A stretch of DNA of 64,000 bases from Pollutimonas bauzanensis. Its GTDB lineage: Bacteria > Pseudomonadota > Gammaproteobacteria > Burkholderiales > Burkholderiaceae_B. The DNA is taken from contig NZ_FQXE01000001.1 in assembly GCF_900129885.1 (NCBI RefSeq), positions 585,724-649,723 on the forward strand, given 5' to 3'. The notes beneath the pieces are model-generated. The model was not told the DNA's origin, did not search any database, and worked only from the letters and a program-made list of their open reading frames with translations. Below are positions 38,870 to 45,686 of this stretch, piece by piece; position 1 is the stretch's first letter; every line of letters begins with the position of its first letter. The translations under genes were made by a program, and so were the position numbers.

Positions 38870-39538
38870 CTACAGCCGCAACAGGCCCAGAATGCCCGCC
38901 GCGGCCAGATAGGGGCCGAAGCGCAGGGCGTCCCCGGCCTGCGCCCGCCCCGCCAGGCGCAGGCCCAGGGCGACGACCAAGGCCGACGACGACGCTGCCA
39001 GCAATACCCAAGGCAAAGACATCCACCCCAGCCAGGCGCCCAGCGCAGCCAGCAGCTTGAAGTCGCCGTCGCCCATGCCTACGCGGCCGGTCAGCCACAG
39101 GAAGAGCTGGCGGATGGACCAAAGCGCCGCATACCCGCCCGCCGCGCCCAGCACCGCCTCGGGCAAGGGCGCGAACGCGCCATCCAGGTTCGCCAGCAAA
39201 CCCAGCCAGAGCAAAGGCAAGGTCAGCCTGTCGGGCAGGAAGCCGGTTTCGGCATCGACCCACGCCAGCGCCAGAAGCGTCAATGTATATACGATGGCGG
39301 CCACAGCCGCCAGCGTCGCGCCGAAGCGCCAGGCGCAAAGCATGGCCATGCCCAGGCAGGCGGCATGGAAGCCATTGCGCCAGCGCCGGTGAGCCAGGGA
39401 CGGCTCGGCCGCCATGCCGGCGTCCAATGCGCGCGGCAACAGATAGGCGGCCCTGGATAGCAGGACCGCCAAGGGCAGCGCCAGCAGCGCCGCCAACAGC
39501 AGCGCCCCCGCCTGGCCTATATTCCATGTTGTCCACAT
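38870..39538 (-). CDS. Prepilin peptidase (A24 family) with degenerate N-terminal domain
   Basis: A 222-residue membrane aspartyl protease. The catalytic Asp residues are in LALAWVDAETGFLPDRLT (Asp95) and TGRVGMGDGDFKLLAALGAW (Asp157, GxGD motif). In PilD/GspO the N-terminal cytoplasmic region carries two CxxC pairs and methyltransferase function; here that region (residues about 20-60) has only LPRALDA-like remnants and no CxxC. It probably cleaves the GspGHIJK pseudopilins encoded 6 kb away, though without the zinc motif N-methylation may be lost. The ATG at 39538 is preferred over 39613. It lies 75 bases downstream of the GlyGly-CTERM gene on the same strand. Confidence 0.83.
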   Translation of the reverse strand: MWTTWNIGQAGALLLAALLALPLAVLLSRAAYLLPRALDAGMAAEPSLAHRRWRNGFHAACLGMAMLCAWRFGATLAAVAAIVYTLTLLALAWVDAETGFLPDRLTLPLLWLGLLANLDGAFAPLPEAVLGAAGGYAALWSIRQLFLWLTGRVGMGDGDFKLLAALGAWLGWMSLPWVLLAASSSALVVALGLRLAGRAQAGDALRFGPYLAAAGILGLLRL

Positions 39539-39613
39539 GCCTTGCACTGAATGCCCCCGTTCCAAAAAACCGCCGCAACCCGGGCGGACCAGGAGCGCGG
39601 CGGCATGCCACAA

Positions 39614-41557
39614 TTATCCCCCCGAACCCGGGCGGCCCGCGGGCCGCCCGCCCGGGCCTTTGCGCAACCGGCGGGTCAGCGCCAGGCCGGCGAGGCCCAG
39701 GGCGGAAAGCCAGCCCAGGCTTCCGCTTCCGCCGCCGCCATGCGCGACAGGCGGCGCAACGGCCCCGCCGTCACCGCCATTGTCGCCGCCGCTGTCGTCA
39801 TCATTATCGCCCGCGCCGCGGCCGGTCTCGGTGTGGGCGACAATGAGCGAGACGAATTCAGGCGTGACAGGATCGGCGACCGTTCCGGTATATTTTTGGA
39901 TACTGTCGACCATTACTTCTATCGTGTTGGCGTCCACCGCCTTCCACGCCACCGGATCGATGTGAGGCGTCCAGATCGCCTGGCCCGCATCGTCGGCGTA
40001 AGAGGACTTGCGTCCGCGCACCAGCGTCAGCCCTTGCGGTATGCCCTGGGCAAACTGCAGACGCACGACGACATTGTCCCGGAAGCGCCCGACCCGGCCG
40101 TTGCTTGGATCCGTGTCGTCGGGGGTCAGAAGCGCCTGGAAATCGGGCGAAGAAAGATTTTCGAAACCTTCGCCGAAGACCGCGGTGCCTTCTTCCTTGA
40201 AGGCCGCAAGGTAGTCCGGCAGTATGGCTTGCTTGGCGGCCAGATCATTCTGAAAACCGACTAGCGTTGCCTGCCTGTTGGTCAGCCGGGTTACCCATGA
40301 CGCATAAGCCGAATCAGACGCATCATGCGTATCGAGCCAGATTTGTGCTTGCTCCACGTAACCCTGTTGGTTGGGAATGTGCGTTGTCTGCAATTCGTAA
40401 ATAGTCAGAAGGGTAACGTTATAGTCGTAAAAGCGTTGATAAGGCGTGTCGAACGTGGTGACCTTGTAGTACACGGTCCCCAGCGAATAATCCAGCGCCT
40501 TGCCGTCGGCACCGTTGGCCGCGAGCAGCGGGACATAGTCGGAATCTATGGCTTCGCCGCGCGCCGCGGGCGTGACGAAATAGTCGTTCGGCGGGGCGTA
40601 CAAGCTGACGCGCTCGCCGTTGACGGTGCGCAGGTTGCTGACGACCTTGACGCTGCCCATGCCCTGCGCCAGGTCCGGCGTGCCGTCGTTGGCGAAATCG
40701 CCGGCTTCCCAGATGTCGGGCGAGGCGTCGTTGTCGCTGTCGCGCGGCTGCAGCGCGAAAGGCCCTATCTCATCGGCATCGGCAATGCCGTCGCCGTCAT
40801 TGTCGGACACCTTGGGGTCCAGCCCGAGCGCCAGGGCCAGCGCATCGGGGATGCCATCGCCGTTGCTGTCCGTGCCGTCGTCCTTGAACATGACGTCCGC
40901 ATCCCATTGCGGCGACACGACAAACGGAAATACGCCCACGATCTTGCGGCCCGGCATGCCGTCTTCCTCGCCGGTTTCGGCATCCGCGTCCAGGGAAACT
41001 ATCTTCAGCTTGCCGTCCTGCTGGTCGATGCGGAATTTCTGGATGATGTTGCCCACGGGGTATCCCGCCATGTCAAAGTAGATCTGCAGGGCGTAGCGCG
41101 CGGTGTAAGTGCCGTCGCCGTTGTCGACGAAGGTGCCGGTCACCTCATTCAGGTCGGGCACGGCCGGCGGCATGGTCTGGCCTATGATTTTCGTATAGCC
41201 GTAGTTGCGCAGCTGGTAGGGCGGATAGACGATGTTCATGGCGCGAAGATAGCCGCCGCCCATGACTATCGTTTTCTTGTCGAAGTCCCACTCCCAGTAG
41301 GCGCGCTTGAAGCTGCCGCCCAGCACGTTGTACTTGACGCCGTTTTCCCCGGTAACGATGCGGAAATGCGGCGCGCCGGAATCGATGGCCGAATTCATGT
41401 AAAACTGATATTCGCCGACATATTTTCCGGTGATGCCGGGCGATCCCGCCGCCAGCGCCGCGCCCAGGGGCGACAGCAAAGCCAGCGCGCAGGCAAGCCG
41501 CCCAGCCTTTCGAGGCGCTGCGTTCTTATGTTTCATGGGGTTGCGTTGAGTCTTCAT
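39614..41557 (-). CDS. Secreted Ca2+-repeat protein with GlyGly-CTERM-like anchor
   Basis: A 647-residue exported protein. A signal peptide ends near LGAALAAGSPG. Residues about 38-225 form a domain shared with the proteins at 41657-42202 and 59952-61370 (GSPGITGKYVGEYQF, WEWDFDKKTI, DNGDGTYTARYALQIY, KIVGVFPFVV). Thrombospondin type 3-like acidic repeats follow (DSNGDGIPDALALALGLDP, SDNDGDGIADADEIG). A beta-rich domain near 530-590 resembles choice-of-anchor U modules. The end has a Gly/Asp-rich linker, GGGGSGS, a 15-residue hydrophobic stretch LGWLSALGLAGLALT and an RRLR cluster, as in GlyGly-CTERM sorting signals, then an extra KGPGGRPAGRPGSGG tail. It is predicted to be a T2SS substrate processed by the rhombosortase at 43392. 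Confidence 0.82.
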   Translation of the reverse strand: MKTQRNPMKHKNAAPRKAGRLACALALLSPLGAALAAGSPGITGKYVGEYQFYMNSAIDSGAPHFRIVTGENGVKYNVLGGSFKRAYWEWDFDKKTIVMGGGYLRAMNIVYPPYQLRNYGYTKIIGQTMPPAVPDLNEVTGTFVDNGDGTYTARYALQIYFDMAGYPVGNIIQKFRIDQQDGKLKIVSLDADAETGEEDGMPGRKIVGVFPFVVSPQWDADVMFKDDGTDSNGDGIPDALALALGLDPKVSDNDGDGIADADEIGPFALQPRDSDNDASPDIWEAGDFANDGTPDLAQGMGSVKVVSNLRTVNGERVSLYAPPNDYFVTPAARGEAIDSDYVPLLAANGADGKALDYSLGTVYYKVTTFDTPYQRFYDYNVTLLTIYELQTTHIPNQQGYVEQAQIWLDTHDASDSAYASWVTRLTNRQATLVGFQNDLAAKQAILPDYLAAFKEEGTAVFGEGFENLSSPDFQALLTPDDTDPSNGRVGRFRDNVVVRLQFAQGIPQGLTLVRGRKSSYADDAGQAIWTPHIDPVAWKAVDANTIEVMVDSIQKYTGTVADPVTPEFVSLIVAHTETGRGAGDNDDDSGGDNGGDGGAVAPPVAHGGGGSGSLGWLSALGLAGLALTRRLRKGPGGRPAGRPGSGG

Positions 41558-41602
41558 TTAAGTATCCGGCAAAAAGAAAAAGGTTGAATCCGGGCCGCCA
41601 CC

Positions 41603-41642
41603 GGCCAGGCCTTCATGCTTTCTGGGGCATGAAGGCCTGGCC
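41603..41642. repeat. Perfect 16-bp inverted repeat (hairpin) between the two paralogue genes
   Basis: GGCCAGGCCTTCATGC (41603-41618) and GCATGAAGGCCTGGCC (41627-41642) pair perfectly around an 8-base loop, 14 bases beyond the stop of the upstream small gene. On the minus strand T-rich sequence (TTTTTCTTTTT) appears only about 20 bases later, so it is more likely an mRNA-stabilising or partial-termination element that sets unequal expression of the two genes. Confidence 0.65.
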
Positions 41643-41656
41643 GCGCGGCTTGCGGC

Positions 41657-42202
41657 TTACTGCAGGGTGGCCGTGCCCGTCCAGTCGCGCTCGACGATGA
41701 AGGGGAAGCCGAAACCAGACAGTCGCGTGCCTATCACGCCGTCCGGCGTGCCGCCCGGTTCGACATCGAGCGTGACGACGGAGATATTGCCCGCGCCGTC
41801 TTCGGTGATTTCAAGCGTGCTGGTGGTCGGCCCCACCGGGTTGCCAAAATTGGGGTTGTAGGCCTGGAAGTTGTAGGCAAGCGTGTAGGTGCCGTCCAGG
41901 TTGTCGGTGATGGTGACGTGGCTTTGACCACTCTGCGGATGCGCGGCATAGGCGAACGTTCCCATGGGGCCGCTCACCGCGCCGTTGCTGATGGTTGCCG
42001 TCTTCGCGTCAAAGTTGAATACCCAAGCCGGGCTGAAGGTGCTGACGCCGCGGATGACGTTGTCGGAACTGCGCATCGTCAAGTTGTGGTTGCCGGCATA
42101 AACGCCCGTCAGGTTGGGCGTGCCTGCCCATGCGATGCCTATGCTTCCCAATGCCAGCGATGCCGCCAGCATGGACTTGGCGAAAAATTGACTAGCTTTC
42201 AT
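41657..42202 (-). CDS. Small secreted protein, anchorless paralogue of the GlyGly-CTERM proteins
   Basis: A 181-residue exported protein with a signal peptide ending GSIGIAWAGTPN. The mature part is essentially only the domain shared with the two GlyGly-CTERM proteins: GTPNLTGVYAGNHNLTM, WVFNFDAKTATI, DNLDGTYTLAYNFQAYNPNFGNPVGP, GVIGTRLSGFGFPF. It ends WTGTATLQ, exactly where the others go on to acidic repeats, so it lacks the repeats and sorting signal and should be released rather than anchored. The ATG at 42202 follows AAAGGA. It lies 99 bases upstream of the anchored paralogue. No function is known to me. Confidence 0.78.
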   Translation of the reverse strand: MKASQFFAKSMLAASLALGSIGIAWAGTPNLTGVYAGNHNLTMRSSDNVIRGVSTFSPAWVFNFDAKTATISNGAVSGPMGTFAYAAHPQSGQSHVTITDNLDGTYTLAYNFQAYNPNFGNPVGPTTSTLEITEDGAGNISVVTLDVEPGGTPDGVIGTRLSGFGFPFIVERDWTGTATLQ

Positions 42203-42318
42203 AGCGATTCCTTTATAGGAGTGCAAGAGAGAAAATCATCGGCGGCCGCCCCTCGCCATCGGCCATCGACGCTGAAGACCGGCATTGGGGCGCAAGCGCC
42301 CGGGCATGCAGGCCATCG

Positions 42319-42342
42319 ATAAGAATTGATAACAATTCTTAT
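42319..42342. promoter_or_regulatory. AT-rich palindrome upstream of the small secreted protein gene (Fur-like)
   Basis: ATAAGAATTG and CAATTCTTAT are perfect 10-bp arms around ATAA, followed by TCGC. This resembles betaproteobacterial Fur sites of the AATAATTCTCATTTGC kind but is not a close match to the 19-bp consensus. It lies about 117 bases upstream of the start at 42202. Operator function is likely; Fur as the binder is a guess. Confidence 0.45.
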
Positions 42343-42378
42343 TCGCGCCATTGTTGGCTGGGGAGGGAACTCTTACAA

Positions 42379-42392
42379 ATGACAATTGTCAA
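42379..42392. promoter_or_regulatory. Palindrome with TGACAATTGTCA core, copy 1 (Crp/Fnr-like box)
   Basis: ATGACAATTGTCAA contains the perfect 12-base palindrome TGACAATTGTCA, which recurs identically at 44585-44598 between gspC and gspG. It approximates the FNR/DNR box TTGAT-N4-ATCAA as (A)TGAC-AATT-GTCAA. The Crp/Fnr gene 11 kb away is a candidate binder (inference). Confidence 0.45.
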
Positions 42393-42414
42393 CGGGCCGG
42401 AAAAACTTTTGCCT

Positions 42415-42490
42415 GGCGTGTTGGCGTGTTGGCGTGTTGGCGTGTTGGCGTGTTGGCGTGTTGGCGTGTTGGCGTGTTGGCGTGTTGGCG
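42415..42490. repeat. Tandem 8-bp microsatellite (TTGGCGTG), about 9 copies
   Basis: The unit TTGGCGTG repeats uninterrupted eight times from 42421 to 42484, with partial units on both sides. The unit length is not a multiple of three, so copy number changes would shift any reading frame crossing it. No real ORF was recognised over it; frames through it give PTRQHAN- or CWRVGVLA-type repeats in both directions. Confidence 0.9.
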
Positions 42491-42680
42491 CGGGCGTCGC
42501 TGTCCGGCCAACTGGCGTTGGCCAAGCGAAATCGCGATGTGAAAAGCGGCCAGGCTGGCAAGGCCGGGCCCCATTGGCGGATTGCCGCCAGTTATTAATA
42601 ATCCAATAATTGATGGAGACGGCGGAGACGAGGAACGACCGGCTGAAGGACCGCAAGCAGGCGCGCCGGCCCGCCAAAAG

Positions 42681-43072
42681 CTATTCCTGCAAAACCTCTT
42701 CCAGCGTGGCGGCGTCCAGAATATTCAGGGACCAGGTTTCCAACCGCGCCAGGGTGGCAACCCGCAGGCGCTGCTGGATGGCTTGCGGCAAGGGGCCGAA
42801 TATGCGGGCCAGGCGGGGCTGCGCTGGCTTTTTCAATTCTTTAATGGGTACGGCAGCCAGTTTGGCCGTGTCCAGAAAACAGGCCCGGCCTTCGACTTGC
42901 AAGACAGGAGCGAGATCGCCGGGCAGCGCGACCTTAGGAAATGTGCTGATCAATCGCAATGGAATGGCGACCTGCGTCGCCAAACCGCGGAGGTGGTCGC
43001 TTTGCACATCGACCAGATAGGGAGTGGTTCCTGGTGCCGTCCCGGATTGCGGTAAATGTCATAGCGGGCCAC
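42681..43072 (-). pseudogene. ccdB: Frameshifted, chimeric ccdB toxin gene
   Basis: A GTG at 43072 starts VARYDIYRNPG, the CcdB N-terminus. After a G-run at 43041-43043 the CcdB reading continues in another frame as TPYLVDVQSDHLRGLATQVAIPLRLI and FLDTAKLAAVPIKELKKP. One extra G would restore the frame. Beyond about 42827 the sequence no longer resembles CcdB and reads IFGPLPQAIQQRLRVATLARLE and ILDAATLEEVL, like the C-terminus of DUF4351/Rpn-type proteins. So the gene is both frameshifted and truncated by a fusion, and is probably non-toxic. CcdB poisons DNA gyrase. Confidence 0.72.
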
Positions 43073-43073
43073 G

Positions 43074-43319
43074 TCAGAGCGAGCGCCAGTCGGCCAGGGG
43101 CAAGCCTTCCGATTCCACGGACACGTTGTACGCCTCGATAAAGCCGGCATGCTGCTCGCCCCATTGCCGCGCCTTTTCCTCCTGAATCGCCACACGCAGG
43201 AAACGTTCGCATGTCTGGGACAAGTTGATGCCCAATGCCTTGGCGTCGTTGTAGACATCAAGCGATAAAGAGATATTAGTGGCTCGTTTCGGCGGATTTT
43301 TGACTAGTGGCGCAACCAT
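43074..43319 (-). CDS. ccdA: CcdA-family antitoxin
   Basis: An 81-residue protein: N-terminal ribbon-helix-helix region PPKRATNISLSLDVYNDAKALGINLSQTCERFL and C-terminal toxin-binding tail KARQWGEQHAGFIEAYNVSVESEGLPLADW. This is the usual CcdA pattern. A GGAGG lies 5 bases before the ATG at 43319. Its stop is one base ahead of the ccdB remnant, the normal antitoxin-toxin order. It is intact while its toxin is broken, so it may persist as a relic or an anti-addiction gene. Confidence 0.8.
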   Translation of the reverse strand: MVAPLVKNPPKRATNISLSLDVYNDAKALGINLSQTCERFLRVAIQEEKARQWGEQHAGFIEAYNVSVESEGLPLADWRSL

Positions 43320-43391
43320 GCGGACCTCCGTGCATTCATGCGCATGATCATACGCATGCCCTGGTCGACACACCACAGCCGGCCTCGAGCA

Positions 43392-43985
43392 TCAGGTGAG
43401 GCGACGTGATCCGCGCCAGCCCCGCCAGCCCATGGCCGCCATGCCCAGGAGGAAACCGTAGACATGGGCGATGCCCACGATGCGCCCGCCTATCATGGCT
43501 TCCTCGGACGCCGAGGGCGCGACGCCCCATTGCCAAAGCATCCAGGCCGCGATGCCGGCCAGGGCCAGCCCGGCGGCGCGGTCGCCGCGCCATGCCTGGG
43601 GCAGGAGCCCCAGCGCAAACATGCCGTAGAGCACGCCCGACAAGCCGACATAATCCTGGACGCCGGGCGAGCCCCACCACAGGCACAGGCCCACGCCCAG
43701 GGCCAGGCCCGCGATCCGCCGCCAGAAATGGCGATCGTAGAGTTCCGGCGCAAGGCAGCAGCACAGCAATATGCCCAGGACATTCAAGGCGGCATGGGCC
43801 CAGCCCAGATGCACGAAATGCGCGCTGAAGACGCGCCACCACTCGCCCGCGGCCAGCGCCTGGCGGTCCAGGCGCAAGGCCATGCGCAGCGGCTCGCCGC
43901 CCGCCTGCAAAAGCAGCGCGAAAGCGCCCAGCGCCAGCGCGCGCAGCCAGGCAGCCGGCCGGGCGGGGGAAAAAAAATCACGCAT
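43392..43985 (-). CDS. rrtA: Rhombosortase (GlyGly-CTERM rhomboid protease)
   Basis: A 197-residue, about six-helix rhomboid protease. Rhombosortase features are WWRVFSAHFVHLGWAHAALNVLGIL (His59, His64, Asn68), the catalytic Ser116 in DYVGLSGVLYGMFALG and the catalytic His174 in RIVGIAHVYGFLLG. Rhombosortases are defined as the short rhomboids that co-occur with GlyGly-CTERM proteins and cut them at the anchor; in Vibrio this prepares T2SS-exported proteases for surface attachment. The start overlaps the gspC stop (ATGA), so it is translated together with a T2SS component. Two candidate substrates lie in this window. Confidence 0.87.
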   Translation of the reverse strand: MRDFFSPARPAAWLRALALGAFALLLQAGGEPLRMALRLDRQALAAGEWWRVFSAHFVHLGWAHAALNVLGILLCCCLAPELYDRHFWRRIAGLALGVGLCLWWGSPGVQDYVGLSGVLYGMFALGLLPQAWRGDRAAGLALAGIAAWMLWQWGVAPSASEEAMIGGRIVGIAHVYGFLLGMAAMGWRGWRGSRRLT

Positions 43986-44464
43986 CAGGGCCGCGCCGCG
44001 CCGGCGGCCGGGGCGGCGGGAGCGACGGGGACGAAGCCCTGGATCACGGCCGCCGGATTGGCCGGCACCGGCAGTTGCTCGACCACGCCGTCCTGGTCTA
44101 TGGACACCGCCTTGGGAGTCACCGCGGCCAAGGTCACGCCCGGGGCCAGCGCCTGCCCGACCCGATAGGCCTGCGCGGCGCCGCCATTGACGGCCAGCAA
44201 TGCGGCGCCGCTATCGCCGCCCGCCGCGATCAGGCCCGTCACGGCGACCCGCAAGCGCTGGCTGCCGCCGCCGAACCAGCGCGCCACCGCGGCGGTATCG
44301 GAACCTGCAGTCGTGGCGGGGCCGAGCGCCGCGGGCAGCGCGCCCGGGGCGGGCGCGAAAAGCAGCGCGCCCCATATGCCCACGCCCGCGGCAAAAGCCA
44401 GGATGCCGGCGCGGCGGACGACGGCGGGCCAATCGGCGTTGGACATCAGGTGGAAAAAAGCCAT
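43985..44464 (-). CDS. gspC: Type II secretion system protein GspC
   Basis: A 159-residue bitopic inner-membrane protein. One TM segment is RRAGILAFAAGVGIWGALLF (about 17-36). The periplasmic HR domain has LRVAVTGLIAAGGDSGAALLAVNGGAAQAYRVGQALAPGVTLAAVTPKAVSI and VVEQLPVP (motifs AALLAVNG, YRVGQ, VSIDQDG). GspC links the inner-membrane platform to the GspD secretin. The start is uncertain: ATGs at 44563, 44464 and 44446 are in frame. It is divergent from gspG and coupled to the rhombosortase gene. No PDZ domain is present, making it one of the short GspC forms. Confidence 0.78.
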   Translation of the reverse strand: MAFFHLMSNADWPAVVRRAGILAFAAGVGIWGALLFAPAPGALPAALGPATTAGSDTAAVARWFGGGSQRLRVAVTGLIAAGGDSGAALLAVNGGAAQAYRVGQALAPGVTLAAVTPKAVSIDQDGVVEQLPVPANPAAVIQGFVPVAPAAPAAGAARP

Positions 44465-44719
44465 TTTGCGCAAGCCCGTCCCGCGGCCGGGCATCCGGGC
44501 CGGGGAACATGAAATGAAAAGACGACCATGATGCCCCGTAAATGCCCGGAACACTCTTGCCATTTATCAATTTGCCGCAGACATATGACAATTGTCAATT
44601 ACTGTTTCGGGGTTTGAAAAATATACTCGTGAATAGTTTGCTTTCTCATCCGTCTGGCGGCGGCGCGCCCGCCGGCCACTATGCCATATCCATCCATTTT
44701 TTCGTAGCGGCATTCCCCG
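44465..44719. other. Divergent gspC-gspG intergenic/promoter region
   Basis: About 255 bases between the two T2SS operons. It contains the second TGACAATTGTCA palindrome at 44585-44598 and an AT-rich patch (GAAAAATATACT, about 44617-44628) suited to promoters in either direction. Part may be coding if gspC starts at 44563. Nothing else was recognised. Confidence 0.55.
44585..44598. promoter_or_regulatory. Palindrome with TGACAATTGTCA core, copy 2
   Basis: ATGACAATTGTCAA, identical over 14 bases to the site at 42379-42392. It sits in the divergent gspC/gspG promoter region, well placed to control both T2SS transcripts. A Crp/Fnr-type protein binding TTGAC-N4-GTCAA-like sites is the simplest candidate. 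Confidence 0.5.
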
Positions 44720-45178
44720 ATGAATCGCGATTTATCAATTTCCCCACAAGGTCTCACGCACAGCAGCCGGCAGCATGGTTTCTCCTTGATCGAAATCATG
44801 GTGGTTGTCGTAATCATGGGCATATTGGCGGCGCTGGTGGTGCCCAATCTGCTCGACCGGCCCGATCAGGCGCGCGCCGTGGCGGCGCGCCAGGACATCG
44901 GCGCCATCATGCAGGCGCTCAAGCTCTACAGGCTGGACAACGGCCGCTATCCCACCTCGGAACAAGGCCTGCAGGCGCTGGCCCGGCAGCCGGCGGCCGG
45001 CCCCCTGCCCAATAACTGGCGCGCCTACATGGACCGGCTGCCCAATGATCCCTGGAACACGCCTTATCAATATCTGAATCCGGGCGTGCATGGGGAAATC
45101 GATGTCTTTTCATTGGGCGCCGACGGCCAGCCCGGAGGCGAAGGCAACAATGCCGATATCGGTTCCTGGGCCAGGTAA
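44720..45178 (+). CDS. gspG: Type II secretion major pseudopilin GspG
   Basis: A 152-residue pseudopilin. The prepilin cleavage site is after Gly20 in RQHG-FSLIEIMVVVVIMGILA, with the conserved Glu at +5. The mature protein keeps the Ca2+-site region DPWNTPYQYLNPG and DVFSLGADGQPGGEGNNADIGSW typical of GspG. It is first of an eleven-gene plus-strand run. GspG polymerises into the periplasmic pseudopilus that pushes substrates through GspD. Its 3' end overlaps gspH by 29 bases. Confidence 0.94.
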   Translation: MNRDLSISPQGLTHSSRQHGFSLIEIMVVVVIMGILAALVVPNLLDRPDQARAVAARQDIGAIMQALKLYRLDNGRYPTSEQGLQALARQPAAGPLPNNWRAYMDRLPNDPWNTPYQYLNPGVHGEIDVFSLGADGQPGGEGNNADIGSWAR

Positions 45179-45686
45179 GCCGCGGCCGTCCAGCGCCTTG
45201 CAGAAAGGGTTTTCGCTGCTGGAAATACTCATCGTGCTGGTGATCATCGGCATCGCGACGGCAAGCGTGAGCCTGGGCGCATTTTCCGATGGCGAGGCCA
45301 GGGCGCTGCGGCAGGAAGCCTTGCGCCTGTCGCAGTTGTTTGCCATCGCCCAGGCCGAGGCCCGCAGCGGCGGGCGCCCCATCGCCTGGGAATACGACGC
45401 CGCCGGATACCGCTTCGTGCGCCGCGCGCGTGCCCTGGTCCTGCCGGCCGGCATGGCCATGCAGGCCGGCGGCGCCATTGCCATCGACGATTTCACCGGC
45501 GACGATGCGCTGCGCCCGCGCCCCTGGGCGGGGGGCGCCGCCATCCGGGTGAGCGTGGATCCGCCCATGGCGGCGCTGTTCAACGCGGAATGGATGCCGG
45601 GCCCCATGGTGGTGGAACTGAGCGATGGCCGGCAAACCGTCCGCATCGCGCGCCAGGGCAATGGCCAGTACCAGGTCGAGCCATGA
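45150..45686 (+). CDS. gspH: Type II secretion minor pseudopilin GspH
   Basis: A 178-residue minor pseudopilin. The prepilin motif is ALQKG-FSLLEILIVLVIIGIATASV with Glu at +5, cleavage after residue 20. The globular part EARALRQEALRLSQLFAIAQAEARSGGRPI is typical of GspH. The ATG at 45150 gives a 20-residue leader and follows GGAGGCGAAGG; the frame opens earlier inside gspG. Its stop overlaps gspI by ATGA. Confidence 0.88.
   Translation: MPISVPGPGKPRPSSALQKGFSLLEILIVLVIIGIATASVSLGAFSDGEARALRQEALRLSQLFAIAQAEARSGGRPIAWEYDAAGYRFVRRARALVLPAGMAMQAGGAIAIDDFTGDDALRPRPWAGGAAIRVSVDPPMAALFNAEWMPGPMVVELSDGRQTVRIARQGNGQYQVEP

Larger units (their letters stand above)
42203..42680. other. Gene-free region with palindromes and a tandem repeat
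   Basis: About 480 bases without a credible gene. It holds the promoter region of the small secreted protein, an AT-rich 24-base palindrome (42319-42342), a second palindrome (42379-42392), the 8-bp tandem array (42415-42490) and about 190 bases of unremarkable sequence before the decayed ccdB. Open frames here only read through the repeat. Confidence 0.6.

Noticed and set aside
42415..42490. CRISPR array
   Set aside because: The repeats are 8 bp, contiguous and without spacers, and no cas genes are present.
42339..42677. ORFs with PTRQHAN or CWRVGVLA repeats as a repeat-protein gene
   Set aside because: They exist only because the 8-bp unit reads open in several frames on both strands, with no start context or conserved flanks.
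44465..44563. Extended GspC N-terminus from the ATG at 44563
   Set aside because: The extra residues (FRAFTGHHGRLFISCSPARM) do not resemble a GspC cytoplasmic segment and would cover part of the divergent promoter region; kept as a possibility only.
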